In this document: one piece after another, positions 28,347 to 35,505 of the stretch | How positions within the stretch are numbered: position 1 is the stretch's first letter | Layout: every line of letters begins with the position of its first letter | Origin: a virus | IMG/VR virus record: IMGVR_UViG_3300035698_016763 | Span: 1-35,505 of that record | DNA: 35,505 nt | Strand: one strand, 5' to 3' | Translations under genes and position numbers: made by a program | Notes under the pieces: model-generated | Told to the model about the DNA's origin: nothing | The model's input: only the letters and a program-made list of their open reading frames with translations | Databases searched by the model: none

Positions 28347-29351
28347 TTATGGTAAGATCAGCGTCCCGTCGGAATAGTAAGACATGACACATTGAACGAC
28401 AAGTTCAGAACTGATCATCGCCAAGCACTGCGGTATCATAGCGCCGTCGTCCATGAATGGAGCTTTACACTTCTCCCCCTCTTTGTCTGAAACGATCTTG
28501 CTCTTCCAGCAACCACCGACCTTACAGCATTCGAGCTGGCCGCAGGTGTGGATGAATCTGTGGGGCACAAACAGGTTGGGTTCTGGCGCCGTCCATCCCG
28601 TGATGCCACGACGCATGTTGATCTCGCGGTTCTCCTCGGTGTAGGCTTCCCACCACCATGGCTCGCGCCCGCCGCTGACAACGACGCAGGGGCGATTGAA
28701 CGCCGCCGCGATGTGCATGAGACAGGTGACGACGCACATGACGCCGTCAGCGTGATAGATCAGCTTCATCAGGTCACGGAAGCGTGTCTTACCAACAAGA
28801 TCAATCGTGCCCTTCATGCGCGGGTGGTAGTGACCCTTGTCACCAACCTGTACGCACATGATGTGCTGTTTGGCCAACGCGTCGACTACCTTCTGCCAGC
28901 GCGCGGGGTTCCACCACTTGGCCGTGAAGTCATACTTGCCGCCGCTGGCGATCACCCAGTAGCGCTCTTGGAACGGCCGCTCCGCTTTCTCTTCGTCCGT
29001 CAGATGGAGGTCGGGCCGGAACTCGCTGAGTACGGCCCTCTCGTTGCCCGCCCTACCATCAAGGTGCAGCTTCTTGTTCATGTCCTCTATGAAGCCCCAG
29101 AGGAAGTGTACACGCTCCTGGTTGGACTTGTGGACAAGCGGGTAGCCAAGACTGACGACCTCGGGCTTAGGCGTAACGGGCAACGGCTCATGCTCGATGT
29201 AGGGGTTCCCGCGCCAGATGTCCTTCGTGACTGTCTTGATGCCAATCTTGTACCTACCGGGGTGCCTGCGCGCGAGGTCTCGGATCGCTGCAGACATGAC
29301 GATGAAGTCGCCGGGGGACTGTCGATTTATCATAAGTATAGGCTCAGCCAA
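28347..29351 (-). CDS. Heptosyltransferase-like glycosyltransferase, GT9 family (334 aa, TTG start)
   Basis: GT-B glycosyltransferase resembling ADP-heptose:LPS transferases. It opens with ILMINRQSPGDFIVMSAAIRDL, the usual N-terminal GD(f/i) motif, and has YWVIASGGKYDFTAKWW with the Lys/Trp acceptor region and GVMCVVTCLMHIAAAFNRPCVVVSGG, equivalent to the GT9 DTGxxHxAAAL donor-binding loop, though with VT in place of DT/DS. A Cys-rich C-terminal part (CGQLECCKVGGCW) matches bacterial GT9-like proteins with FIHTCGxLxCC. The start is TTG 29351 with AAAGGAG 8 nt upstream. Sugar and acceptor are unknown. Confidence 0.85.
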   Translation of the reverse strand: MAEPILMINRQSPGDFIVMSAAIRDLARRHPGRYKIGIKTVTKDIWRGNPYIEHEPLPVTPKPEVVSLGYPLVHKSNQERVHFLWGFIEDMNKKLHLDGRAGNERAVLSEFRPDLHLTDEEKAERPFQERYWVIASGGKYDFTAKWWNPARWQKVVDALAKQHIMCVQVGDKGHYHPRMKGTIDLVGKTRFRDLMKLIYHADGVMCVVTCLMHIAAAFNRPCVVVSGGREPWWWEAYTEENREINMRRGITGWTAPEPNLFVPHRFIHTCGQLECCKVGGCWKSKIVSDKEGEKCKAPFMDDGAMIPQCLAMISSELVVQCVMSYYSDGTLILP

Positions 29352-29436
29352 GACTTAGCTCCTTTATCTTTTGGTTTGCTTGAGCGAGTTGTGTTTCCAG
29401 CGTGGCGATTCTTGTCGTAAGTTTAATCTGTGCCAT
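29344..29436 (-). CDS. Possible short coiled-coil peptide (30 aa)
   Basis: A frame from ATG 29436 encodes a short amphipathic helix (IATLETQLAQANQKIKELSL) and ends overlapping the TTG start of the GT9 gene. No Shine-Dalgarno sequence precedes it; an in-frame TTG at 29475 would add 13 residues. Regular heptad-like spacing and coupling are the only support. Confidence 0.33.
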   Translation of the reverse strand: MAQIKLTTRIATLETQLAQANQKIKELSLG

Positions 29437-29495
29437 TTGATGCGCTGCAATGTGCTCGGAGCTGTTTCTGAACAACTGTAAGTTATGTTGTCTCG

Positions 29496-29524
29496 AGTTT
29501 AGCGATGAGACCGCTAGATGTCAA
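29496..29524 (-). promoter_or_regulatory. Sigma70-like promoter upstream of the GT9 gene
   Basis: TTGACA (29519-29524), 17-bp spacer, TAAACT (29496-29501) on the minus strand in the 190-nt gap between two glycosyltransferase genes. A dyad TAGCG-N7-CGCTA lies within the promoter, a possible operator. Confidence 0.6.
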
Positions 29525-29544
29525 GTATCTTTTACGCTAATGAC

Positions 29545-30888
29545 TTACCGCAGGGAGTCGAAGTCAACGTAGTCGAATGTTGTGAGGCTGCTGCTCTTCG
29601 TTGTGTTTTGTATCACAAAGCCGCGCTCTCTCGCGTACCTACCAACAACCTCGAAGGCTTCTGTGGCCTTGCGATACGTGTCTCTGTCTCGTTCCTTAGC
29701 CCCACCTACTTCCCTGACGTGAGGCTCTAACGTGTGGTCACAACCAACGAGGTATATTGGGTTGCAGCCGAGGTACATAGGCAGCGTTAGGCCGAGGTCC
29801 ACGGTTACGAGCCCACCACACAGCACGTTCCTCGGCGAAGACCCAAGGTCGTGGTCAAAATAGTCAGTCTCCTCGCGTTGCAGCACCGGGGCAAAGTCTA
29901 CAGTCATTTCAAGGTTAGGTGGAGTATACTTCCACCCATTTACGATGTAGTTGGAAAGCACGAGCTTAGATGTTTTCAGCTTGGCCCACCGTGGTAGCTG
30001 TATCTTTGCCGAGCGTCTGCTGGCGTCAGACGACGTCACATAGGTAGGCTCGAACCCTTGCTCCTTGCATACGATGTCAGCCGTCGAAAGTGCGACGGTA
30101 ATCTCGTCCTTCAGCCAGGAGATGTCATGATCCAGCAACGATGGACCTGGCACCAGAACGAAGCAACGTTTCCCCCTGTGCTTATTTTCCAACGGATGTC
30201 GGTCTTGGCGTATTACATCCAGCTGCGTGCGTAGGCTAGAGAGGCTGACGCGCGGAAAGGCGTGTAGCGCCCCACCAACACCTGCGTTGAGTATCGCAAC
30301 GCCCTGACTCAGCGCGTAATCCCTGACCTTGGGGTAGGCCTTTAGCGCCTGGCTCATAAAGTCTGCGTGCCTGCGCCTTGCCCTGTTACCCAGGTGTACG
30401 GCGCCGCCGTAAGCCCGCCACGGCTCACCATCAGGCACCGAGTTGCAGTCACAGCCCAGTAGGTAGATTGTCGTTACGCCCATGTGCATTGCCAACGGTA
30501 TAGCCATGTCGATAACAACGGTACCCCCGCTCAAAACGTTACGCGTAACGTCCAGGTCATGGTGAAACTTGTTGGCGTCCCTGCGTCGAGCAAAGGTCAC
30601 TACCTTCAGCAGGTTCTCGGCGGTGTAATTGTACTTCCTCTTTGCGTTCGAGGCGATAACAACGCCGGTGTCCAGCTTAGCGTAGTCGTCATAGATGTCC
30701 CTGGCCTCCGTACTCGCGTCATGCGCACAGTGGTAGGTGCACACGAAACCCTGCGGCTCGGTAATCATGTACGCCCGGTTGACCCCAATCGTCAGCTCGT
30801 CTTTTAGCCAGCGTAAGTCGACGCCTATTAGCGACGGCCCTGATGCGACGATGTAACAGACCTTGTTCTTATACTTGTTCTTCAGCAT
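29545..30888 (-). CDS. Tandem DUF115/GT42-like glycosyltransferase (447 aa, two domains)
   Basis: Two similar domains in one chain. Domain 1 (residues ~1-210) has YIVASGPSLIGVDLRWLKDE, LSGGTVVIDMAIPLAM and IYLLGCDCN; domain 2 (~230-447) has FVLVPGPSLLDHDISWLKDE, LCGGLVTVDLGLTLPMYLG and IYLVGCDHT. The GPSL, SGG/CGG and GCD motifs resemble MptE-like DUF115 proteins and family 42 sialyltransferases, both Rossmann-type enzymes handling activated sugars or nucleotides. The upstream 262-aa gene is a third copy. ATG 30888 has AGGCGGG upstream, 1 nt past the preceding stop. Enzyme chemistry is not determined by sequence alone. Confidence 0.78.
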   Translation of the reverse strand: MLKNKYKNKVCYIVASGPSLIGVDLRWLKDELTIGVNRAYMITEPQGFVCTYHCAHDASTEARDIYDDYAKLDTGVVIASNAKRKYNYTAENLLKVVTFARRRDANKFHHDLDVTRNVLSGGTVVIDMAIPLAMHMGVTTIYLLGCDCNSVPDGEPWRAYGGAVHLGNRARRRHADFMSQALKAYPKVRDYALSQGVAILNAGVGGALHAFPRVSLSSLRTQLDVIRQDRHPLENKHRGKRCFVLVPGPSLLDHDISWLKDEITVALSTADIVCKEQGFEPTYVTSSDASRRSAKIQLPRWAKLKTSKLVLSNYIVNGWKYTPPNLEMTVDFAPVLQREETDYFDHDLGSSPRNVLCGGLVTVDLGLTLPMYLGCNPIYLVGCDHTLEPHVREVGGAKERDRDTYRKATEAFEVVGRYARERGFVIQNTTKSSSLTTFDYVDFDSLR

Positions 30889-30889
30889 G

Positions 30890-31678
30890 TTACCCGCCTG
30901 CAAAGATGGAGCCGAAGTCTACTCGGGGGAATACGTCGAGCGTCCCCCCTGGGCCAGCGTTGAGAACAGTTTTGCCCGCGCTACGGGTGTGTCGCTGTAC
31001 GACTTTCCACGCCCGCGCAAGCTGCACCATCAACACCTTTGAGTGTCTCCTTGTCCCTTTAGGCGCTCCAACCGACACCGTACGAGTACAGTCACACCCA
31101 ATGAGATAGACTGGGTTGCAGCCCAGGTAGAACGCAGACGTCAAGCACAAGTCGATAAGTACAGACCCGGACACAGAAAGGAAGGGTTTTTTATCCAAGT
31201 CACACTGGAAGATGTCTCGGTACATTCCACGCCGTTGTGGGTAGTACACTACGCGCGCCAGATTCTCGCCCGTGTACCCAAACGCTTTGAATACTCGCCC
31301 TGAGAGTACGATCTTACTATTCACGAGCTTGGGGAATTCTTCACGCACCAGCTGCTTACAGTACCCGCGCTGGTCGCCCATGCATATGACACTCGGCGTG
31401 ACTCCGTGCTCCCTGAGAAGCCTGAAGCCGCTGCTGGCCGAGATAACAATTTCACCCTTCAGCTTTGACAGGTCAACTTTCAGAAGCGACGGCCCGTTGC
31501 CAAGAACAAAAGCCCTGTTGTTACGCTGGCAGCCCTTTTGAAACTCGATCCTGCTGTTTACCGGCTTGGGCAGCGCTGCCACGGCTTGAGGCTGGGGTTC
31601 CTCTTCCGCCGATCTTGTTCTACTTAGCCGTAGATAGTAGTCCCCTGCCTCTTGTATACGCCGCGTAAACTTACTCAT
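30890..31678 (-). CDS. Single-domain DUF115/GT42-like glycosyltransferase (262 aa)
   Basis: Same fold as the two domains of the next gene: FVLGNGPSLLKVDLSKLKGE near residue 56, SVSGSVLIDLCLTSAFYLG near 170 and VYLIGCDCT near 195, ending with TVLNAGPGGTLDVFPRV, which parallels AILNAGVGGALHAFPRV in domain 1 of the neighbour. It therefore appears to be a gene-duplication product. The N-terminal ~45 residues are basic and unrelated. GGAGG lies 8 nt before ATG 31678 inside the end of the upstream gene. Confidence 0.78.
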   Translation of the reverse strand: MSKFTRRIQEAGDYYLRLSRTRSAEEEPQPQAVAALPKPVNSRIEFQKGCQRNNRAFVLGNGPSLLKVDLSKLKGEIVISASSGFRLLREHGVTPSVICMGDQRGYCKQLVREEFPKLVNSKIVLSGRVFKAFGYTGENLARVVYYPQRRGMYRDIFQCDLDKKPFLSVSGSVLIDLCLTSAFYLGCNPVYLIGCDCTRTVSVGAPKGTRRHSKVLMVQLARAWKVVQRHTRSAGKTVLNAGPGGTLDVFPRVDFGSIFAGG

Positions 31679-31681
31679 CTC

Positions 31682-33874
31682 CTACCCCTCCACGATATCT
31701 GTGGGCATCTTAATAGGTTTCCACCCAATCTCGATGAGGCTGGGCAGACAGCTATAGAGCGCCTCCCGCCTACCTGGCTTGAGAGCTAGTGAGCTCGAGT
31801 TATCAACCTTCTTCCCAAGTCCGCTATATCCCTTGCCCTTACCAGCAACAACTGCGGGGCGCCCATACGTTGTCTGCGAGAGACCAATGCAAATTGGGAG
31901 GTCCTCAAAAGTGTAGTCAGGGAAGAGGTTATGCGCACGCTGCCAGATCTGGACCTTGCCATACGCCGCATGAATAGCCCACTTCGGGGCAATCATCCCG
32001 GATGGGTGTAAATGATCCACGTACATCGCGTCGTGGTCTTGCAGTGTGTGGCTGTAGAACTCTTCTCGTTTACGGTAGTGATCGAACGGAGGCTCGAATG
32101 CCCACCCCCAGATACCAAGCACGTTGTTCGGAAACTTCTTGACACCGTTCAGCAGGGTTGTTACACCATCGTCTGTGATGCGAATGTCATCGTCGCAATA
32201 CATGACGTATGGTGTACGCACCATGCTCGCAAGGGCAAAGCGCTGCCAGAGTCCCATATTCATGGAGCACGTAAAAGATACCTCCACGTTGTTTGGGACT
32301 GGGGCGTTTTCGTTACACCACACCCATATATGCTTGAAGCCCTGCTTGTGGAACGAGTCTACGGTGTCTTGTACCGTCGGCCGCTTCCACGCGAGGATGA
32401 ATACGGTCACGTCATCCATCGGTGTGGAGACGACGGATACTGGCGTAGGCATAATGATCTTGGCTGCGGGCGTAGAGATAGCTAGCTCCGCAGGCTTCTC
32501 TGTTGGGGTCTCAACAGGTACAGGTTCTGGCTCGTCAGGCGCTGTAGACGACGAAGTTTTGAAGAGGTCGGGAAGCAGGATGTCCAGCATCTTACGGACT
32601 TCTTCTGGGTTGTTGCAGTCATCAACCGTGAGTTGACGACTATACATAAAGGCGAAGAATTCCCGCTCCCTATCGGCATCTACGTTGTTGCTGCTGATGA
32701 CAGCGGAGCGAATCGTATTACACTCGTTGACCACATTGTTACCGGTAAACCAACCACGCCCTAGAGTGAATACAGGCTTACCAAGAAGCTGAGCCGTGAA
32801 GATTGTTGTAGAGTTCACGGTAATCATACGCTCACAGTTACTCAGTAGGTACGCAAGAACCGCGTCATTCTTGTCACCCATAGAGATGTTCTTTACAAGG
32901 CGATGATGCGCACTCGCGTCGTCTACACCCTCAAGCTCTTTGGAAAACGGGTGGGCTTTGACGACGACGAACTTACCTGCTAGCCTTGCTTCAGCGATTA
33001 TGTCCCGCGCAACGCGGCTCTGGTCTTGTCGCGTCTTGATGGCGTCACGAATGAGTACCTGATCCCCCGGGCGCTGTAGAAGCAGTAGCTCGAAGTTGTC
33101 GGGCAGGTCAAATAAGTTTGCCTCTTCCAAGTACCCCTTACCACTCTCTGCGTTAGCTTCAAGTGTGGCAACCATTGCCGGGAGTTGCTCCATAGCCGCT
33201 GCCGCTGCAGCCTTCTGCGCCGGTAGCTCCATCAGCTTGTCGTAGTTTCGCACCACAGCTGACTCCGCGTTATCTCCTACGGGGTCACAGATAGCCGACC
33301 GGTAGTGCTCCCACACGCCGAAGTCAAGAATTAACTTCTTGATGCCCCGCTCCTGAATGATCTTGTCGACCTCTTCGCACCACCCGAGCTTATAGAGCCG
33401 TTGCCATGTCACAACGAGGTCAAAATGCTCGTTCTTCAAGCGTTCAATGACCTCGTCTTTCCAGTTACCCTCGCCCCTGCGAAGTACTGAAACATCAAAA
33501 TTCATCTTATCCAACGCTTGGATCAGATTGCGTACAGAGCCCTTGTCACCCCACGGCATCACGAGCACACGTTTAGTGTCCGCTGTAACCTTCGTTCGTT
33601 CAGCCTTACGAAGTATGCAGCCCTGGCAGATTATGGACCAAGACTCTCCATCTTTGATTCCGGGGTGACTACACTTGAAAAGAATGTCACGCGTCACTTT
33701 ACCCCCGCAACACGGACGCTCCCTAGCTTCCTTCTCTGCCCCTCGATAGATGCAGGGTGCGACTACTCGAGTCTTAACCCCTTTTACGAGTTCTTCAAAT
33801 CTGCCAGGTTTGATGGGACCTGTTTTGTTGAACTCATCCGCCGCCGTATTGAGCTTGTCAAAAATACTTGCCAT
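31682..33874 (-). CDS. Two-part glycosyltransferase: capsule-synthesis-like plus GT2-like domain (730 aa)
   Basis: The N-terminal ~440 residues begin with a Cys-rich zinc-like region (CIY...CCGG...CSH...CQGC) and continue as a GT-B capsule polysaccharide transferase-like domain, with FVVVKAHPFSKELEG and ITVNSTTIFTAQLLGKPVFTLG, the typical donor-side motif of KpsS/capsule-synthesis proteins. A Pro/Thr/Glu linker (~445-490) leads to a GT-A domain: VTVFILAWKRPTVQDTV, then CSMNMGLWQRF and the DxD motif YVMYCDDDIRITDDG, then GKGYSGLGKKV. It could add two sugars in sequence. AAGGAGG precedes ATG 33874. Confidence 0.82.
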   Translation of the reverse strand: MASIFDKLNTAADEFNKTGPIKPGRFEELVKGVKTRVVAPCIYRGAEKEARERPCCGGKVTRDILFKCSHPGIKDGESWSIICQGCILRKAERTKVTADTKRVLVMPWGDKGSVRNLIQALDKMNFDVSVLRRGEGNWKDEVIERLKNEHFDLVVTWQRLYKLGWCEEVDKIIQERGIKKLILDFGVWEHYRSAICDPVGDNAESAVVRNYDKLMELPAQKAAAAAAMEQLPAMVATLEANAESGKGYLEEANLFDLPDNFELLLLQRPGDQVLIRDAIKTRQDQSRVARDIIAEARLAGKFVVVKAHPFSKELEGVDDASAHHRLVKNISMGDKNDAVLAYLLSNCERMITVNSTTIFTAQLLGKPVFTLGRGWFTGNNVVNECNTIRSAVISSNNVDADREREFFAFMYSRQLTVDDCNNPEEVRKMLDILLPDLFKTSSSTAPDEPEPVPVETPTEKPAELAISTPAAKIIMPTPVSVVSTPMDDVTVFILAWKRPTVQDTVDSFHKQGFKHIWVWCNENAPVPNNVEVSFTCSMNMGLWQRFALASMVRTPYVMYCDDDIRITDDGVTTLLNGVKKFPNNVLGIWGWAFEPPFDHYRKREEFYSHTLQDHDAMYVDHLHPSGMIAPKWAIHAAYGKVQIWQRAHNLFPDYTFEDLPICIGLSQTTYGRPAVVAGKGKGYSGLGKKVDNSSSLALKPGRREALYSCLPSLIEIGWKPIKMPTDIVEG

Positions 33875-33930
33875 CGGTAATGGCCTCCTTATACGTACCT
33901 CGCCGCGACTAAAGTACCATCATCTCCAGG

Positions 33931-34380
33931 TTACAACAACTCTGGAAGTTCCCGCGCCACCACCCGTGTCGCCACTTTGACCGGAAAACCTTCTCGCGCC
34001 AATTGAACCAAAACGTCTCCAGCTTTCGAGGAATCCCCGAACTCCTTCACTACACGAATACGCCGCGATATCTCTGTAACCAACTCTTTGGGGTCTATCT
34101 GTTTCCATATTCGGAATATGATACCTACCATATTTCGAACAATCAACTCCTGTACTCTTGGGCTTTCCAGCGTGAAAGGCGGGGAGAACTTCGCGCAGGA
34201 TAGACAAACGGACCCACCCAGATAGACAGGCGACCCACACGCAGCATTGATCAGTTTGCAGCTTAGTAACGGCTTACCCTTTTTGTTAATCATCTGCGGG
34301 CAGCCTAAGGCCAACGCAAGCTTCTTACGCTTTTCAACTTCAGCGAGTATTTCTTCTTTGCCTGGTTTTTCTACGGCCAT
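33931..34380 (-). CDS. Unknown Cys-containing protein (149 aa)
   Basis: Not recognised. Four cysteines (CPQMI, CKLINAAC, CLSC) in residues ~27-65 suggest a metal site. The C-terminal half is basic and helical (ELVTEISRRIRVVKEFG). ATG 34380 has AGGA 9 nt upstream; an ATG at 34416 has no clear ribosome binding site. Located between the surface-protein gene and the glycosyltransferases. Confidence 0.7.
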   Translation of the reverse strand: MAVEKPGKEEILAEVEKRKKLALALGCPQMINKKGKPLLSCKLINAACGSPVYLGGSVCLSCAKFSPPFTLESPRVQELIVRNMVGIIFRIWKQIDPKELVTEISRRIRVVKEFGDSSKAGDVLVQLAREGFPVKVATRVVARELPELL

Positions 34381-34425
34381 CGGTTTCTTCCTAAAGCCTC
34401 TGAGATAGCAAGTCACTGCTTACAA

Positions 34426-35505
34426 TTAAAAGGTATTGCATTTATCCATAGCACCCGATAGTAGCGTATATGGCCCCCAATAACGCAGTATATACGAACA
34501 GTATGCTTCTGTGCATTCGCACGCATATATGTCGGGTGTTTCAAGATAGAACTCAGTGTGGTAAGCTAACCCTGAGTCTGGACCCTCGCACGGCTCCGTC
34601 CACTCCTCCCCGAGCTCAAAGTTCTGACGCTCAACACAATACCAACCAGTGGGATCAAAACCGGGCGAGTCTGAGACACTGTCAGGACTGGTCGAATCGG
34701 CTGAGGCACTGTCAGGGCTGGTCGAATCTGAGGCGCTGTCTGAATCTGAAATGCTATCAGGACTGGTAGAGTCTGAAATACTATCAGGACTTGGCGACGA
34801 GACGCTGGGTGAGATGCTGGGCGAAATACCACATGTATCATGGCACTCTTGCAGGTCGTCGTACTGCGCGCCATGTGAGAAGATTACTGAACCACCCAGC
34901 TGGTCTATAAACACATCCAGTGGGATAAGTCCCCACGGCCACGCGTCGTAATGCAGGCAGGAGTACCCGTGCTCCTCCAGGGTCCCGCCACCGTCAGGCT
35001 CGCTAAAGAAGCCACGCTCAACGCAAATGTAATTAGGTGAAGCCGATTCTAGTGACGGATCTCCAATACTGATGCTGCTTGACGCGACACAGCTAAGATC
35101 GCACATACCTTGAGTAGCATACGATCCCAACGCGTCAAATCTGGAGCTAGTACCATCGCCACCATCTTCGCAAACATATGACCACATATCGGCTATTTCA
35201 GCAGGCATACAAGCTTGTGCAGCTTCACTAGCTCCAGAACAATCCGCAGTCGCATACGTTGTAAGCCTTACGCAACGGTATGCACCTTCAGGACTGCCAC
35301 CACCGCCATCCGACCCGCTATCAGGGCTGGTCGAATCAGCTGAAGCGCTGTCAGGGCTGGTCGAATCAGCTGAAGCGCTGTCAGGGGTACCAATTGACGC
35401 GCTGTCAGGGGTAGGTACGCCGATTGATGTGCTGTCCGGAGTAGGTACGCCGATTGATGTGCTGTCCGGAGTAGGTACGCCGATTGATGTGCTGTCCGGA
35501 GTAGG
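34426..35505 (-). CDS. Repeat-rich, Cys-rich putative surface protein, N-terminus off the window
   Basis: Open at its 5' end: the frame continues through position 35505 with no stop. Three Cys-rich modules, each opening with a (Y/W)xCV motif (YRCVRL, YICVERGFF, WYCVERQNF), are separated by Ser/Asp/Pro repeats: PTPDSTSIGV and TSPDSASADS decapeptides upstream and SPDSISDS variants downstream. The C-terminal ~60 residues are Cys/Tyr-rich (ACECTEAYCSYIL). Such repeat linkers are typical of phage tail-fibre or adhesin proteins and often vary in copy number. The putative glycan-active neighbours may modify these Ser-rich linkers, an inference only. Confidence 0.8.
   Translation of the reverse strand, partial: PTPDSTSIGVPTPDSTSIGVPTPDSTSIGVPTPDSASIGTPDSASADSTSPDSASADSTSPDSGSDGGGGSPEGAYRCVRLTTYATADCSGASEAAQACMPAEIADMWSYVCEDGGDGTSSRFDALGSYATQGMCDLSCVASSSISIGDPSLESASPNYICVERGFFSEPDGGGTLEEHGYSCLHYDAWPWGLIPLDVFIDQLGGSVIFSHGAQYDDLQECHDTCGISPSISPSVSSPSPDSISDSTSPDSISDSDSASDSTSPDSASADSTSPDSVSDSPGFDPTGWYCVERQNFELGEEWTEPCEGPDSGLAYHTEFYLETPDIYACECTEAYCSYILRYWGPYTLLSGAMDKCNTF
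34673..34796 (-). repeat. Degenerate SPDS-coding repeats
   Basis: Imperfect units of about 18-30 nt sharing a (G/A)CTNTCAGGNCTGG(T/G) core, each encoding Ser-Asp-Pro-rich linker between the second and third Cys modules. Confidence 0.6.
35317..35505 (-). repeat. 30-bp tandem coding repeats
   Basis: Two 30-bp units at 35317-35376, a 24-bp variant at 35377-35400, then 30-bp units at 35401-35430, 35431-35460, 35461-35490 and a partial one at 35491. The last two complete units are identical. All are multiples of 3 and encode Ser/Asp/Pro decapeptides, so unit gain or loss would stay in frame. The array continues past the window. Confidence 0.85.

Noticed and set aside
28548-29420. Plus-strand ORF of 290 codons
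   Set aside because: It is antisense to the well-supported GT9 gene, has no recognisable domain and reflects codon bias of the real gene.
35317-35505. CRISPR array
   Set aside because: Units are contiguous tandem repeats without spacers, stay in frame and encode a Ser/Asp/Pro linker.
1-35505. tRNA or rRNA genes
   Set aside because: No cloverleaf or conserved TTCRANTC-type segments were noticed in the intergenic gaps; a covariance-model scan was not possible.

Overview
This window looks like part of a large, tailed double-stranded DNA phage genome (or a prophage or metagenomic phage contig). The evidence is a terminase large subunit, a phage-type replication and recombination set, many short genes with overlapping starts and stops, and no ribosomal, tRNA or central-metabolism genes. 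Candidate promoters are bacterial sigma70-like (TTGACN, 17-18 bp, TANANT) and I see no phage RNA polymerase here, so early transcription probably uses the host enzyme. The host cannot be named from the sequence.

Layout. (1) Positions 1-7324, minus strand: replication block with a family A DNA polymerase carrying an N-terminal uracil-DNA-glycosylase-like domain (C-terminus off the window), a zinc-ribbon/TOPRIM primase, a DnaB-like helicase, a UvsW-like SF2 helicase and two small unknown genes. (2) Positions 7467-16823, minus strand: SbcC and SbcD separated by three small genes, a zinc-finger protein, a MoxR AAA+ ATPase followed by a metallopeptidase/VWA protein, and several tiny (partly membrane) proteins. 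A chain of three inverted repeats containing two perfect DnaA-box matches lies upstream of sbcD. (3) Positions 16826-23315: terminase on the plus strand, an antisense 915-aa primase-like protein, then two plus-strand genes of unknown role. (4) Positions 23170-25121, minus strand: small unknown genes, overlapping small membrane ORFs and a Ser-rich protein with an extended -10 promoter. (5) Positions 25164-33874, minus strand: a glycosyltransferase island (five proteins, including one tandem-domain protein and one fusion), interrupted by a dATP/dGTP diphosphohydrolase-like gene, a DUF5662-like gene and an HNH endonuclease whose leader holds two interleaved long inverted repeats. (6) Positions 33931-35505, minus strand: a Cys-containing small protein and a repeat-rich, Cys-rich putative surface protein that runs off the window.

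How the parts may fit together: primase, helicase, polymerase and the SF2 helicase would form the replisome and recombination-dependent replication machinery, with SbcCD processing DNA ends. The glycosyltransferases may decorate virion or host-surface glycans, or modified DNA. The MoxR/VWA pair may act as a chaperone-like remodeller. Non-ATG starts (TTG, GTG) supported by good Shine-Dalgarno sequences are unusually frequent. All domain calls come from motif recognition by eye; no database search was run.
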